Source of the DNA: Hyaloraphidium curvatum
Taxonomy: Eukaryota; Monoblepharomycota; Hyaloraphidiomycetes; Hyaloraphidiales; Hyaloraphidiaceae
Assembly (NCBI GenBank): GCA_025558095.1
Contig: JAIVFI010000036.1
Coordinates: forward strand, 434,001-498,000
Reading direction: 5' to 3'
Length of the DNA stretch: 64,000 nucleotides
The position numbers and the translations under genes were made by a program. Positions within the stretch are counted from its first letter, which is position 1, and every line of letters starts with the position of its first letter. Below the pieces are notes generated by a model. That model was not told the origin of the DNA. It saw only the letters and a list, made by a program, of their open reading frames with translations, and did no database searches. Below are positions 12,643 to 22,788 of this stretch, piece after piece.

Positions 12643-13324
12643 ATGGCCTCCTCCGTTCCGAAGCTCAACGTGTTCTACTCCGCCCTCCTCCCCCAAGCCC
12701 GCGCCCTGCTCTCCTCCCCCGCGCACCACCACGCCGAGCACAAGCGGCACCTCGCCGCGTCGCGCCGCGAATGGCTCGTCGTGCTGGCCAACGCGTCGTC
12801 GATGCTCTATTGGGCACTGAAAGACGATGCGGGGCTGGAGATCAACTGGTGCGGGTTCTACCTGGTCTATCCGGACGAGAATCCCGAGGTGCGGTTGGCG
12901 CTGTCCGACGCTCGTTCGCCGCGAGCTGACCGACGCCGGTCCCTGCAACCTGTCCGAGCAGGTCCTTCGCCTCGGCCCTTTCCAGGGCCGCTCCGCGTGC
13001 CTCGCCATCCCTTTTTCCCGCGGCGTGTGCGGCGCCGCGGCCCGCAACGCGCGGACCTTGCTGATCCAGGACGTGCACGCCTTCCCGGGGCACATCGCCT
13101 GCGATTCCGAGTCGGCGAGCGAGGCGGTGGTGCCGATGCTCCACAAGGGCAAGGTGGTGGGGCTGCTGGACATTGATTGCAAGACGAAGGGGGGGTTCGG
13201 GAAGGGAGGGCAGGCAGAGGGGGAGGTGTTCGGTGCGGCGGCCGAAGGGGACGACGACAAGGTCGGGCTGGAGGCTTTTGTGGACGTGGTGATGGAGGCC
13301 GTGGGGGAGAACGGGTGGTGGTGA
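12643..13324 (+). CDS. Free methionine-R-sulfoxide reductase (GAF domain, fRMsr type)
   Basis: Small GAF-domain enzyme that reduces free methionine-(R)-sulfoxide. Two exons, 12643-12888 and 12962-13324 (73-nt intron), give 202 residues, slightly longer than the yeast enzyme because of an Ala/Arg-rich N-terminus. Motifs: INWCGFYLVYP, LGPFQGRSACLAIPFSRGVC, DVHAFPGHIACDS and VGLLDID. Cys95, Cys105 and Cys129 have the same spacing (10 and 24) as the three redox cysteines of yeast fRMsr, so it should be active. Start at the first Met after the previous gene that leaves the GAF fold intact. Confidence 0.92.
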
Positions 13325-13648
13325 GCCGTCCGGGCGCGGCAGGGAGCTGGTGCACGGGAGCAGGTGGAGGGTCGATAGAGGAGCGGTCCCAAAGTCCGAG
13401 TACCGGGGACCACGGTCCGTCCCCGAAGTGAAACACGTCATGGGGTGTTCCCCGGAGAGGAGCAAGGCAAAAATTGCTCGGCATGTCTCTTCATGAACGA
13501 TGACTACTACACTTCCAGATGTCAACAACGCAGCACAGATGATACACCAGGTCGCTCAACCTCGCATCAAGTCACCAGTCCTTTTTCGCCGGGAATCAGG
13601 TCCACAGACGTCCACTAGGCCCCCATCGCCCTTGTCTCCGGCCCAAGT
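13325..13648. other. Intergenic region (convergent gene ends)
   Basis: About 320 bases between the stop of the + strand fRMsr gene and the stop of the - strand family member A. Nothing recognisable; both 3' ends should lie here. Confidence 0.4.
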
Positions 13649-14200
13649 TCACCTAACCCGGGCCTCCATCATGACCGGCCTCCAGCTGAACCTCCTGCTC
13701 GCCGAGCTGCTCCCGCTGGCCCCGCTGTCCGCGCTCCCGGCGCTGTTCCCGGACCGAGCCGAGTCCCCGCTCCCCGCCGGCCCGAAGAGCAGCGGGTCCG
13801 TGAACTCGGTGAGGTCCGTCTCGACGTCCGAATCGTCGTCCCCCTCCCACGTGGGGAGAGGGTCGGCGGTGAGGCACTGCCAGCAGCAGCCCTCCCAGCC
13901 GCCGCCGTGCCCGCACGGGTCGGTTGGTGCCGGCCGCGGCCGCTGCCGTCTGCGGCACCGCGAGAGCGGCACCGAGTCCAGCGCCAGCTTCAGCGGGCCG
14001 AGAGGCAGCTGTGGCGGCAGTCTGCGTGTGGCGGAGATGGGGGCGGCGGCGGCGGGCGAGGGCGGGGATGCGTGCGGCGGGCGCGAGGACGACGCGGTCG
14101 GTGGTCGGCGCGCCGCGGGCGGCCACGAAAGGCGGGGCGACGGCGCGGCCGCGGCGGGCGGCGCCATGTCCGCGCTGTGGTGCTGTGATTGGAGTTCCAT
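13649..14200 (-). CDS. Family member A: CHCC-knuckle protein lacking the RVxF motif
   Basis: 183-residue Pro/Ala/Ser-rich, probably disordered protein. It carries the knuckle of the window's recurring family, DPCGHGGGWEGCCWQC (C-x-H-x7-C-C-W-x-C), in its middle. A long acidic/Ser segment follows (DDDSDVETDLTEF, repeats of SGNSAGSADSG) and a basic end SASRRFSWRPVMM. It has no [KR]-V-x-F...T-W element and no LPDLKxFW tail; a missed 3' exon could supply one, as the sequence before the stop (gttag/gtgaac) resembles a donor. The start is the Met that opens the Gln/Ser-rich head (MELQSQHH); a second Met lies 11 codons on. I would call it a family member on the knuckle alone. Confidence 0.5.
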   Translation of the reverse strand: MELQSQHHSADMAPPAAAAPSPRLSWPPAARRPPTASSSRPPHASPPSPAAAAPISATRRLPPQLPLGPLKLALDSVPLSRCRRRQRPRPAPTDPCGHGGGWEGCCWQCLTADPLPTWEGDDDSDVETDLTEFTDPLLFGPAGSGDSARSGNSAGSADSGASGSSSASRRFSWRPVMMEARVR

Positions 14201-14989
14201 TCTGCGGTGGTTTCGGTGTATGATTTGGGTGGTGTTGCGAGGCGGGAACCGGGTGGCCGGGAAGTCTATCGCGTCCCATCTCCAGCCGCGTCCCAGCGGG
14301 TCCCAACTTTCGGGACAGGTGGCGGTGAGCTCGCCCCGTGCCGCCGCGCACTCCGACCCCGGCAGCAGTTGATTAGCTATTTGTACCTTCCGGGCGGCCG
14401 GGTGGGAGGGCTCCCCGTGCATTTCCTGCTGAAGGGGGTTGTGCCGACGCGCCGGGTTCCCGCCGCAGTGCCGCCCGGCACCGCTTGGCCGCCGGCTGAC
14501 TCGACGTGCCGAGCGCGGTCGGCCCTCGCCATCCGGAAAACCAGTGGGGGGAAACTGGAACCGCCCATCTCCAAACGATCGGGACCCCGGGTCGTGCTGG
14601 GAACGGAACCATGGCTGCGCCCGATGCGAGCGTCCCCGTTCGCCACCGCCGTCCGGAAAGCGACCCTGCGGGACCCGGTCCCAAAAGGCGGCGTCCCTAG
14701 TGATCGGCGGTCGGGGCTTAACTCGCACCCCGCCACCTCAATTGGCCGGCGACGTCCGCTCTATGGCCGATTCGCACAGTCTTCCCGCTCACACTGCCGC
14801 ACCCGCGGCCGCCCCCTCTAGCAGCATCCATCGTTCCTCACAGCGTCCCCGGGCACGGATTCCCGCGCAGCCTCCGAAGCACCGCCCCCGCGACCGCCAG
14901 CCCGCGGAGCTCCTCCTGCCCGCTGCCGCTAAGCCGCCTTTCTCCAGCAGAGTTGCATCACCGGCCGGCGACAGCACCGGCCCCGCTCC
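14201..14989. other. Intergenic region, GC-rich
   Basis: Nearly 800 bases with long open frames on both strands but only low-complexity shadow translations. It should contain the promoter of gene A and the 3' end of gene B. Confidence 0.4.
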
Positions 14990-15850
14990 TCAGATCGTCC
15001 CCCGCCGCGGTATCGCCCGCAGCTTCCCGAGCACCGCGCCGACGACCTCCAGCCCCCGCAGACGGGCCTTCCCCCCGTTCCGTCCCCTGCTAGGCGTCTC
15101 ATCCTCCGAGCTGGATTCGGAGCTTAAGGAGCACGAATCCCCGCCGTCCTTCCCGGCGGGCGCGGGAAGCGACACCGGCACCCCGAACCCGCGGGGTAAG
15201 TCCTCTGCGCCCCAGGTGGCCGCGATGTCCTCGCCCTCGGCGAACGAGACCTTGCGGCGCATCGTCCCGGCCTCGGCGCGCTTCATGGCCGACCGCGGGA
15301 ACGTCGATGGCCTGCCCGGCCCGTCCCGTTCCGGATCCGGATCGGGATCGGCGTCCGGGTTGGGGAGGTGCGGGGATCCCATCTCGGTCCAGCATCCGAA
15401 GCAGAACCCGCCCCGGCCATGCGCGCATGCCCCCTCGGCCCAGGGCGGGCGCATCGGCGGGATGGGGATCGGTTTGGCCGGGGAGATCGGGGCCGAGCTG
15501 CCCTCAGAGGGGGAGGAGTACGAGAGCGACGAGGCCGAGAGGGTCGTGTCCGACAGCGACAGGTCCGAGAGGTCCGCGGAGCCCTGCCGGGGGACAAAGT
15601 CCGGGGGCGGCAGGCCCGGCAGAGAAAAGATGAAGCCGCGGTCGTGCTGCCTCGGCGTAACGGCATGTTCGGGGGTTCGGGGATCAAGGCCGGGGTGCGT
15701 GAATACGAATACGCCCGGCGCCGGGTCCTTCGCCGACAGCGCGCACAGCACCGTGGCCAGCTGGCCCGCCGTCATCGTCGCCTGCCCGGCGCCGTCCAGC
15801 GCGGGGAGCGAGGATGCCCGCGGCGGCGGGTGCGCGGCAAGGCCGGCCAT
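14990..15850 (-). CDS. Family member B: knuckle plus RVxF-x8-TWG protein
   Basis: About 286 residues with the start at Met 15850 (alternative Met 15775, MTAGQLATVL). Order: an N-terminal part with GVFVFTHPGLDP, a Ser-rich stretch (SDLSLSDTTLSASSL), the knuckle GACAHGRGGFCFGCW (C-x-H-x6-C-F-x-C), then RRKVSFAEGEDIAATWGAED, the basic RVxF followed 8 residues later by TWG. The usual [DE]-Y-x-R is changed to E-D-L-P-R. A Ser-rich acidic segment (SLSSESSSEDE) and a basic tail follow. No LPDLKxFW tail. The start is a guess, as the ORF is open far upstream. Confidence 0.6.
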   Translation of the reverse strand: MAGLAAHPPPRASSLPALDGAGQATMTAGQLATVLCALSAKDPAPGVFVFTHPGLDPRTPEHAVTPRQHDRGFIFSLPGLPPPDFVPRQGSADLSDLSLSDTTLSASSLSYSSPSEGSSAPISPAKPIPIPPMRPPWAEGACAHGRGGFCFGCWTEMGSPHLPNPDADPDPDPERDGPGRPSTFPRSAMKRAEAGTMRRKVSFAEGEDIAATWGAEDLPRGFGVPVSLPAPAGKDGGDSCSLSSESSSEDETPSRGRNGGKARLRGLEVVGAVLGKLRAIPRRGTI

Positions 15851-16789
15851 TCTCCGTCTCCCGTTCGCCCCGCTGCGGATCCTCCTCGCCTGTTCCCGCG
15901 CCGCCTTGCCGCGCCCTGCGGCCTGCCGTGCCCGGTATCCTCCGGTGGCGAGCGCGGTGTCCCCGCCGGGCCCCCTGGCCGCCCCAGATCCGATCGTGCG
16001 CGTCATCCGTGCCCTTTGGCGTTGCGTCGGCGGGTAGTCCGATCCCCAAGCCTGCGAAATGGGATCTGCGCCGGCCGCACCACCGGATCCGCGCACGGAG
16101 GGCGGCGGAGAAGCGCGGAGGTGCCTTATCGGAGGCGGGGGCATGCGGTCCGGACGCCGGGGGGGTGCGCGGGGCGAGGAAGATGGAGGATGCGGGAGGT
16201 GCGGAGGCCGCATGTGCGTTGCGCGGGGAGCGAGGATGCAGGCGGGAACCTCGCGCGCCCGGATTGCGGTGGATGCTGGTGCCGCGTTTACATATGTCCA
16301 TTCCATTTTCACACGCCCGGGGCTGCAAGCAGCGGTCCCCGACCCGCCGGCCAGGGACCCCCTGCCGGGCCGCCCGCCCCGCCGCAATCCGCCGCTTCCA
16401 ACCAACCCAACCCTCCCCGCCGCGCAGGCGGACCGGGACCCAAACCAACCGGGGACAAGGCAGCCGATCCATCCGCGGATCGATCCGCCCTTTCTGGCCC
16501 AGAGTTCCGGGGGTGTTTCGGCGCACCGCCCGATCCGATGTCGCCCCCCGCATCGTACGTCACACCCCCTGTCCCCTGCCGCGTGAATCCGCCGCGAAAT
16601 GCGCGCGGCGCGTCGATCTGCATCCATCCTACACGCTGGGGTGCGGATCGCCCGCGCGATGCGCCCGACACGGCATGCGGGCGGGGTCCGCCGGCGCCTC
16701 GGGGTCGCGGCGCCGCAGTTCGAGGGCCAGGGCTGTGTTCCCCAACGACTGCATTCAGACCTCCGCGGGCCCCGGATGACCCGGTAGCC
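15851..16789. other. Divergent intergenic region between family members B and C
   Basis: About 940 bases separating two divergently transcribed members of the same family; it must hold both promoters. Open frames here are GC-driven and give no recognisable protein. I see no repeat or RNA gene. Confidence 0.45.
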
Positions 16790-17371
16790 ATGGACGCGGA
16801 AAGGGCGGCGCTGGAGCGGCGGGCGGCCGAGCTCAGGCTGGCGTTGGAGCGGCGCGTGCCGCCCGCCGTGTCGTTCGCCCCGCTCTCGCCCGCGGCCGAG
16901 CACCCCGCCGACAAGAGCGGGGTGAGGTTCGTGCCGCTGCCCGGCAAGGGCGTGGAGAGGGGCGGGAGCGATGCGACGCTGGGGTGCGGGCACGAGGGAC
17001 CCGGAGGGGGCGGTTGCTGGGGGTGCCATTGGGCGGGGGCGGGGTTCACCCGGGCGGCGGCGCCGGACGCGAAGGCCGCGGACCATATGGATGGCGATGA
17101 GGACAATGAAGATGAGGAGACGGAGGCGGAGGCGGAGCAGGACGCGGACCCGATGCCGGCGGGGTGGAGGCCGCCCGAGATGGTGCGGCGCTTCCCGCTC
17201 GGCGCGCCCATTACGAGGTCGCACTCGTTCCCCGTGGCTTCGCTGCGCCCGCAGAGGCTGCCGCCGGCGGGCAGGTCGATCCTACGGACCGCGAGCGGGG
17301 GTTTGCCGGGGAGGGAGGGAAGGAGGGTGCGCTTTGACGGGGCCGTGGTGGTGTTTGGGGAGCCTTCGTGA
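16790..17371 (+). CDS. Family member C: short SILR-RVRF protein
   Basis: 193 residues. The N-terminus is a short charged helix (MDAERAALERRAAELRLALE). The knuckle is GCGHEGPGGGGCWGC (C-x-H-x7-C-W-x-C), then an acidic block (DGDEDNEDEETEAEAE). Near the C-terminus lie RSILRTAS and, 11 residues later, RRVRFDGAVVVFGEPS, which ends the protein. SILR fits the PP1-docking SILK consensus [GS]-I-L-[KR] and RVRF the RVxF consensus, in the usual order, but the T-W-S-x-x-E-Y-x-R part is cut off by the stop. Single exon as called; a missed 3' exon is possible. Confidence 0.62.
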   Translation: MDAERAALERRAAELRLALERRVPPAVSFAPLSPAAEHPADKSGVRFVPLPGKGVERGGSDATLGCGHEGPGGGGCWGCHWAGAGFTRAAAPDAKAADHMDGDEDNEDEETEAEAEQDADPMPAGWRPPEMVRRFPLGAPITRSHSFPVASLRPQRLPPAGRSILRTASGGLPGREGRRVRFDGAVVVFGEPS

Positions 17372-17546
17372 GGCGCAATGGGGTGAGGAAGGTAGGAGGG
17401 ACGGGCTCTTGTACAGGGGCGGTTGCTGGGTGATGGGAGTGCTGCGCCGGCGGAGGGGACTCCTGGTTGGGAAGCGAAAAAGAGGGCAGCGGTTCAGGTA
17501 TCGCTTTTCTTTCCGGCAACCGCGTCCGTCCACCAGGCTACAAGAC

Positions 17547-18374
17547 TCAACTCTGCACCGCTTCCCCGTCCCACACCGGCGCCCCCTCGTGCGGGAGCAC
17601 CCCCTGCCCCCCTCTCAGCCTCTCTATCGTCCCCCTCCCCCTCGTCCCGCCAAACAGCGCCAAGAAGCTCGCCGGCATCGAATCGCGGCGTATCCGCACC
17701 GACAGCATGCCCGGCTCCGGCAGGCCCCCGTCGAGGTCCGCGTCGTCGTCCTCGGTGTCGGTCCGGTCGTCCTCGTCCGAGGAGCACGAGCTGTAAGAGT
17801 CGTCCTGCCCCTCGCCGTTGCCGTCCAGGTCGCCCTCGGGCGGCCGCACGCCCTCGGGCCACTCCAGCCGGGCGTACTCGTGCTTGCCCCAGGTCTCGAA
17901 CACCTCGACGGCGTCGGAGAAGCGCACGTGCTTCACCGGGGGAGGCGGGGGGGCGGGGGGCCAGCCCGGGCGGGGGATGGGCGGGGCCAGGGAGGGCGGC
18001 AGCGAGGCTGGCAGCGAGAGGGACCGGAAGGAGGGTGTGGAGGGGGTTGGTTTTGCGGGCGGCGGGGCGAGGCGCGAGGGGGAGGCGGCGGCGCCGTCGT
18101 CGGGGGGCCCCGCCAGCCGCCCGCAGGCGAAGCAGAAGCCGGCCGCGTCCGGGGCGGCCGCGCACTCGGCGCAGTCCGAAACGTCCTCCGATGGCGCGGG
18201 CGCCGGCAGGAAGTCCGCCCACTCCGCGCCGCCGTCGACCAGCGTCGTCGTCGACGCCTCGTCGTGCCCCGGCGAGCACGCGGCGATCAGCCCCTGCACG
18301 AAGCCCGCGTCGCTCCGGCGGTACGAGAGGTAGCCGTCCGACCGAGCGCGCGGCACGCCCTCGTCGGTCCACAT
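17547..18374 (-). CDS. Family member D: CxxC/CxxC plus HVRF-x8-TWG protein
   Basis: 275 residues, convergent with gene C. The knuckle is a double C-x2-C (SDCAEC...GFCFAC, residues about 68-88) rather than C-x-H. A Pro-rich linker (PPSLAPPIPRPGWPPAPPPP) leads to KHVRFSDAVEVFETWGKHEY and then ARLEW, with the constant 8-residue spacing. A very acidic block (SSDEDDRTDTEDDDADLDGG) and a basic tail end the protein. No intron needed; start at the only Met upstream of the folded-looking head (GYLSYRRSDAGFVQGLI). Confidence 0.65.
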   Translation of the reverse strand: MWTDEGVPRARSDGYLSYRRSDAGFVQGLIAACSPGHDEASTTTLVDGGAEWADFLPAPAPSEDVSDCAECAAAPDAAGFCFACGRLAGPPDDGAAASPSRLAPPPAKPTPSTPSFRSLSLPASLPPSLAPPIPRPGWPPAPPPPPVKHVRFSDAVEVFETWGKHEYARLEWPEGVRPPEGDLDGNGEGQDDSYSSCSSDEDDRTDTEDDDADLDGGLPEPGMLSVRIRRDSMPASFLALFGGTRGRGTIERLRGGQGVLPHEGAPVWDGEAVQS

Positions 18375-19313
18375 CGCGGGGGAGCGCGCGGGGTGTTTTG
18401 ATTATTAGGCTTTGCTGGGAGAGGGCACGCCGACCAGGGCTGACCAATGCGCACCGCACCAAACAGGGGAAAGGGGTCCCGCGCGGCCCGCCGGGCCTCC
18501 GCCGCCGCGCCACCCCCCGGCCGGTCCATTGGTGCGCCGCCCCGGGGTTGCCCGCCCTTTTTCGGCGCCGCTGGGGATCTGGGGGGCACGCGATCCCAAC
18601 GGACCCCGGCGATCGGATCGACCCTGGAATTAGGTCCCTGTTCGACGTCACACCCCACTCACACCGTCCAACGAGCTTCCCCGCACCGGCAATGCACAAG
18701 AAACGACCGCCATCACCATCCCGACACGAACGTGCACGGCCGTCCGCGGGGGCGCATCCGCGTGCCCCGCTCGCACGGGCGAGGACGTCCCCGTGATTTG
18801 GGGTTCACTCGAATCGGCGCGTCGGGGCCCGCCCCGGTTGGGCCCGCCCCGGTCGGCGCGGGCCGACGGATCGGGGGGCTTGGCTCCGGCGTGGTCGATA
18901 GCTTTGGCTCGTTGAACGATGATGGGTGCCTGCGGCGGGGGGCCGGGGTGGGGGCAGGACGCCGGATGCCGCCGGTGGCGAACGGCGGCGGCGCCGGGGC
19001 GATAGGATCCCCGGCGCCCGAGCCCGATCCGGTTTCGCAGGCGCATGGGGGATGGATGCGGATCGCCGGTGGGAGTTTCGGGGTGCTGGAGTGAGGCAGA
19101 TGGGACGGAGGGGAGCCCGCGGCGGGTGGAGGGCTCACAGGTGCAATCTGGATGCCTCCGAGGTTCCGCTGCGGGCTTCCTGCCCACACCGGCGAGCGCC
19201 ATCGGCGAGCAGAGAGGGAGCCGGTCGGTGCAACACGTTATCTTACTCTGCCGCCGGCTTTGGCCCATCTAAATCTACCTCCAAATCTCCCGGGTCCGCC
19301 CACAGAACCCCCT
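18375..19313. other. Intergenic region
   Basis: About 940 bases between family member D and the nitroreductase, both on the - strand. GC-rich with short direct repeats such as two copies of gggcccgccccggt near 18838-18856. Open frames on both strands give only Pro/Arg/Gly-rich shadows. Confidence 0.4.
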
Positions 19314-20086
19314 TCAAAGCCTAGCGGCCTGCCCCTCTTGCTCCTCGAACCCGACAAAGTGCACCGCCTCGTCCACATCCTTGCGCTTGCTCACCACCGC
19401 GTTGGCCGGGAACGTCTCGTCGGGCCACCCCATCGCCACGCAGATCATGATGACCTGGTCGGCCGGGATGCCGGCGTGCTCCCTGACCACGGGGCTCTGC
19501 ATGATGCCCTGCGAGTTGATCACGCACCCCAGCCCGCGCGACCACGCCGCGTTGACGAGCGCGTTGGTGACGGCGCCGCAATCGAAGGGGCCGATGTCGC
19601 CGCCGTGGATGGAGCGGTCGTAGGTGACGACGATGGACACGGGCGCGTCGAACTGCCGGAAGCCGCGGAGCACCCAGTCCTGCCGCTTGACGGCGTCGTG
19701 CCGGGGGATGTCCATCGCGGCGAAGAGCTGCTTGGCGATCTCGACCTGCCCGTTCCGCGCCGATCAGCACCTGGCCGGGACCGCGCCCCGACGGGTCCCA
19801 CCTGCCGCTCCCTGTGCTTCCCGCCGTACTCCCCGTGGCTCCTGAACTCCCTGCTGTCCGGCACCCCCGCCAGGTTCCGCTCCGTGTTGCCCTTCCTGAT
19901 CCGGTCCAGCGGCGCGCCCGAGACCACCCAGAAGCTCCACGGCTGCGTGTTGAGGCTCGACGGCGCGCGCATGGCGAGCGAAATGACCTCGCGGATGAGG
20001 GAGGGGGGCACGGGCTTCTTGAGGAAGCCGCGGATGGAGCGGCGGCCGAGGACGACCTCGTCGAAGGTCTGCGTGGAGGGCGCCAT
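19314..20086 (-). CDS. Nitroreductase-family FMN oxidoreductase
   Basis: Two exons, 20086-19802 and 19745-19314, joined across a 56-nt intron, give 238 residues, normal for the family. Signatures: EVVLGRRSIRGFLKKPVP (FMN-binding Arg loop near the N-terminus), SLAMRAPSSLNTQPWSFWVV (S-x2-N-x-Q-P-W), and the C-terminal GLGCVINSQGI...AMGWPDETFPAN. It would use NAD(P)H to reduce nitro compounds or quinones. It lies tandem with an SDR and an enoyl-CoA isomerase on the same strand, about 200 bases apart each; a shared pathway is possible but not shown. No targeting signal seen. Confidence 0.9.
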
Positions 20087-20286
20087 TCCGGGGCGGCGCG
20101 GGGCGGCGGGCGCGGCAGGACGGGGAATAAAGTCCAAAGGGCGGGATTCGCGGTCCGGCGCGGCGATAGGAGGCGCACGGGGCGGGGGGCAGGGGCGAGG
20201 TGGCGGCGTTGTTTTCCCGCGGACCGAGCCGCCCGGGCGTCCCCCACAGGCAGAGCGCCTTCCGATCACGCAACCGTTCCCCGCGC

Positions 20287-21181
20287 CTACACGAGGAACC
20301 TGCCCCCGTCGCACACGATCCTCGTCCCCGTGCTCCGCTTCAGGTACACGCACGCCATCACCGCCTCGGCCACGTCCTCGGGAGATACCACGGCCTTGAG
20401 CGGCGTGCCCTGGGCGATCTTCTCGAGCTGCTCGCGGGAGCGGCCGGCGACGAAGTCCGTGTCGACTTCAGGAGGGAGGGGGTTAGCTGAATGAGGGGGG
20501 GAGGGAGGGGGACGTACCGGCGCCGGGGGAGACGGCGAGCACCCGAACCTGGGGGCCGAGCGCCCGCCCGAGGCTCATGGTTATGTTATCGATCGCGGCC
20601 TTGGAAGCGCAGTCTGTCCGAACGACCGATCAGCGTTCCATCGCGAGCGGAGGACCCGGAGAGGCCGACCCACACGCCACGGAGGAGCCGCTGCCCGTGA
20701 ACCCGCTGATCGAAGAAACGTTCACAACCACGGCATCTCCGGAAGCCTTGAGCAGCGGGTGGAACGCGCGGATGGTCGAGTACACCCCCACGACGTTGGC
20801 CTGGAGCACCGAGGAGAACAGCGCCTCGTCCAGCTTCTCCAGGTCCGCGTGCGCCACGGGCTTCGTGAACCCCGCCGAGTTGACCAGCACGTCGACCTTG
20901 CCCCCGCACAGGGCGCCGACCGCCTCCGCGGCGGCCTTTGTCGACGCCGGGTCCTCCAGGACGAGCCGGAAGGACGCGTGGGGGGGTGCTTCGTCGCCCG
21001 AGGGGGGCGCGAGCGACGCGACGACGGCCTCGGCGCGTTCCTTGCCGTTGTTGTAGCTCACGTATACTGTCGCGCCGGCTTCGGCGAGGCGGAGCGCGGA
21101 GGAGCGGCCGATGCCGGAGGAGCCGCCGCAGACGACGGCGACCTTGCCGGCGAGGGAGTAGCGCGACGCGGCGGACGACAT
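20287..21181 (-). CDS. Short-chain dehydrogenase/reductase (classical SDR)
   Basis: Three exons, 21181-20674, 20613-20518 and 20465-20287, give 260 residues, typical for a classical SDR. The nucleotide-binding motif is CGGSSGIGRSSA; the catalytic Ser lies in VNVSSISGF (Ser156/157) and Tyr170-x3-Lys174 in AYCASKAAIDN, restored by the first intron. SPGAVDTDFVAG and the end GTRIVCDGGRFLV are typical of NAD(P)-dependent 3-oxoacyl-ACP reductase-like SDRs. Substrate unknown. Introns are 60 and 52 nt. Located between the nitroreductase and enoyl-CoA isomerase genes, same strand. Confidence 0.9.
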
Positions 21182-21386
21182 CGCGATGAGGGAGGGAGGA
21201 AGGTCGAGCGAAGGAGAGGAGAGAAGGTGAAGAAATGGAGGAACGGGATTGAGGCCCGGAAGCGGAGGAGAGGATGGGGACCGGAAGTGGGTGGAGGCAA
21301 GTCAACAACCTGGGGCGTCTCCCACATTCGCCAACGATCACTCGCCAATCGGCGCAAATCACCATTGAAACCACCGCAGAAGCGCG

Positions 21387-22457
21387 CTACAGCTTCCCCG
21401 CCCCCGATCCCGCGAACCTCCTGTCCCCCGCCAGCCGCTCGTACTGGTTCTTCCCGCCCTCGCTCCACGCCTCCGCCTCCTCGTCCGTGTACTCGGTGCT
21501 GATCCTGTACGCGTCGATGTACATGGCCCTCTTCATGCGGTGGTACGCCCGCCCCGCGCGCGCCATGGGCGCCGCCTCGGTCGCCAGACCCTCCGCGGCC
21601 TCGAGCAGGGCTCCGTAGGACGAATCGGCCGCGGCGGCGTCGGCGATCCCGAACGAGAGGGCGTCCTCGGCCGTGAAGCGGTGCGCGAGGAGGAGCATCT
21701 TCCGCATCGTGGAGGGGGGGTACTTGGCCTTGAGGATGAGGTGCAGGGGCATCCCAGGCTCGGCCTTCATGATCAGCGCGTTCTTCGAAAGGGGGGTCAG
21801 CACCGCCCTCCCATGGAGCTAACGCGTGGTTCCCACCATGGATATCCACCCCCGTTTGGGCGCCACGGCACGGTAGTCGCAGCACGTCGCCAGCACGCAC
21901 CCGCCCGCGAACGCGTGCCCGTTGACCGCGGCGACGGTCGGCACCCGGAACGCGAGCACGCGCGCCAGCAGCGAGTAGAAGGTCCGCATGTAGGATTTGC
22001 CGGTCCGCGGGTCGGCGGCCTGGGGGAGCATCAGGCCGTTGGAGAAGAAGCGGCCGGGGCCGCCGGTGATGATGAGCGCGGCGGAGGGGGGGTCGGGGAG
22101 GGGAAGGAGCGATTCGACGTGGTCCAGGGCGTCTGGAACATGAGCACGAGGGGAAGATGACGGTCCAGGGGCGAAAGGACCGGAATCAGGCGGCGGGAGA
22201 CGGTTTCGGCACGTTTCGGCCCGAACCGTTCACCGCGGCCATGAGGTCCCACGACAGCCTGCGCCCGGCGGGGATCGAGATCGGAGTCAGGACCTTTCGG
22301 CGCGGGGGTAGGGACCGGCGCACCTGTTCTCGGGCGGGTTGCGGAGCTCCAGGGTGAAGAGCAGCGCGTCGCCGCGGCGGGCGACCGCGAGCGACGCCAG
22401 CGCTGCGGAGGGGCCGCCCGGTGCATTGCGGGGGAACAGGATCGTTTCGGCGGCCAT
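21387..22457 (-). CDS. Enoyl-CoA hydratase/isomerase family protein, ECI-like
   Basis: Crotonase-fold enzyme closest in pattern to delta3,delta2-enoyl-CoA isomerases of fatty-acid oxidation. Four exons fit: 22457-22324, 22258-22227, 22132-21837, 21782-21387; 285 residues. The tiny 32-nt second exon restores LRNPPEN-RLSWDLMAAVN-DALDHVE. Other signatures: GGPGRFFSNGLML, VPTVAAVNGHAFAGG (oxyanion loop), ATCCDYR, and PSTMRKMLLLAHRFTAEDA. The extreme C-terminus GKL resembles but does not match a canonical peroxisomal PTS1. Introns 65, 94 and 54 nt. Divergent from family member F across 331 bases. Confidence 0.85.
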
Positions 22458-22788
22458 GCCGGGGGCGGGGTGGCGGGGATGACGGGGAGGCGGGCCGATG
22501 CTGTGCGCCGGATTTGGGCTCGGGCGGCGACGCGCCTTTCGAGGCAAGGGTCCTGTGGCCACTCCGCAGCACAATGGCGGAGAGGCCTGCTGGAACCTTC
22601 GGGCCCCCGGGAAGAGGCAACAGACCGCCCGGCTAGAGCGGATCGGGAGCGCCGAGGCGGCGGCACCGGCGGCACCGGCAGGAGAGCGGGAATCGGGAGA
22701 AAGGGACCTCGGCTGCTGTGTTTGTTTTATTTCGGCCGCCCCGTCAGCTCCGACGGCCCGCTTCTCGACCGGCCAACCTCGGGCGCGC
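22458..22788. promoter_or_regulatory. Divergent promoter region
   Basis: 331 bases between the start codons of the enoyl-CoA isomerase (-) and family member F (+). Both promoters must lie here. No TATA-like or other motif stands out in the GC-rich sequence. Confidence 0.4.

Noticed and set aside
14377-14736. Possible extra family member on the - strand with SRRVAFRTAV
   Set aside because: RVxF-like string but no 8-residue spaced T-W, no knuckle and no tail motif; likely a chance match in a shadow frame.
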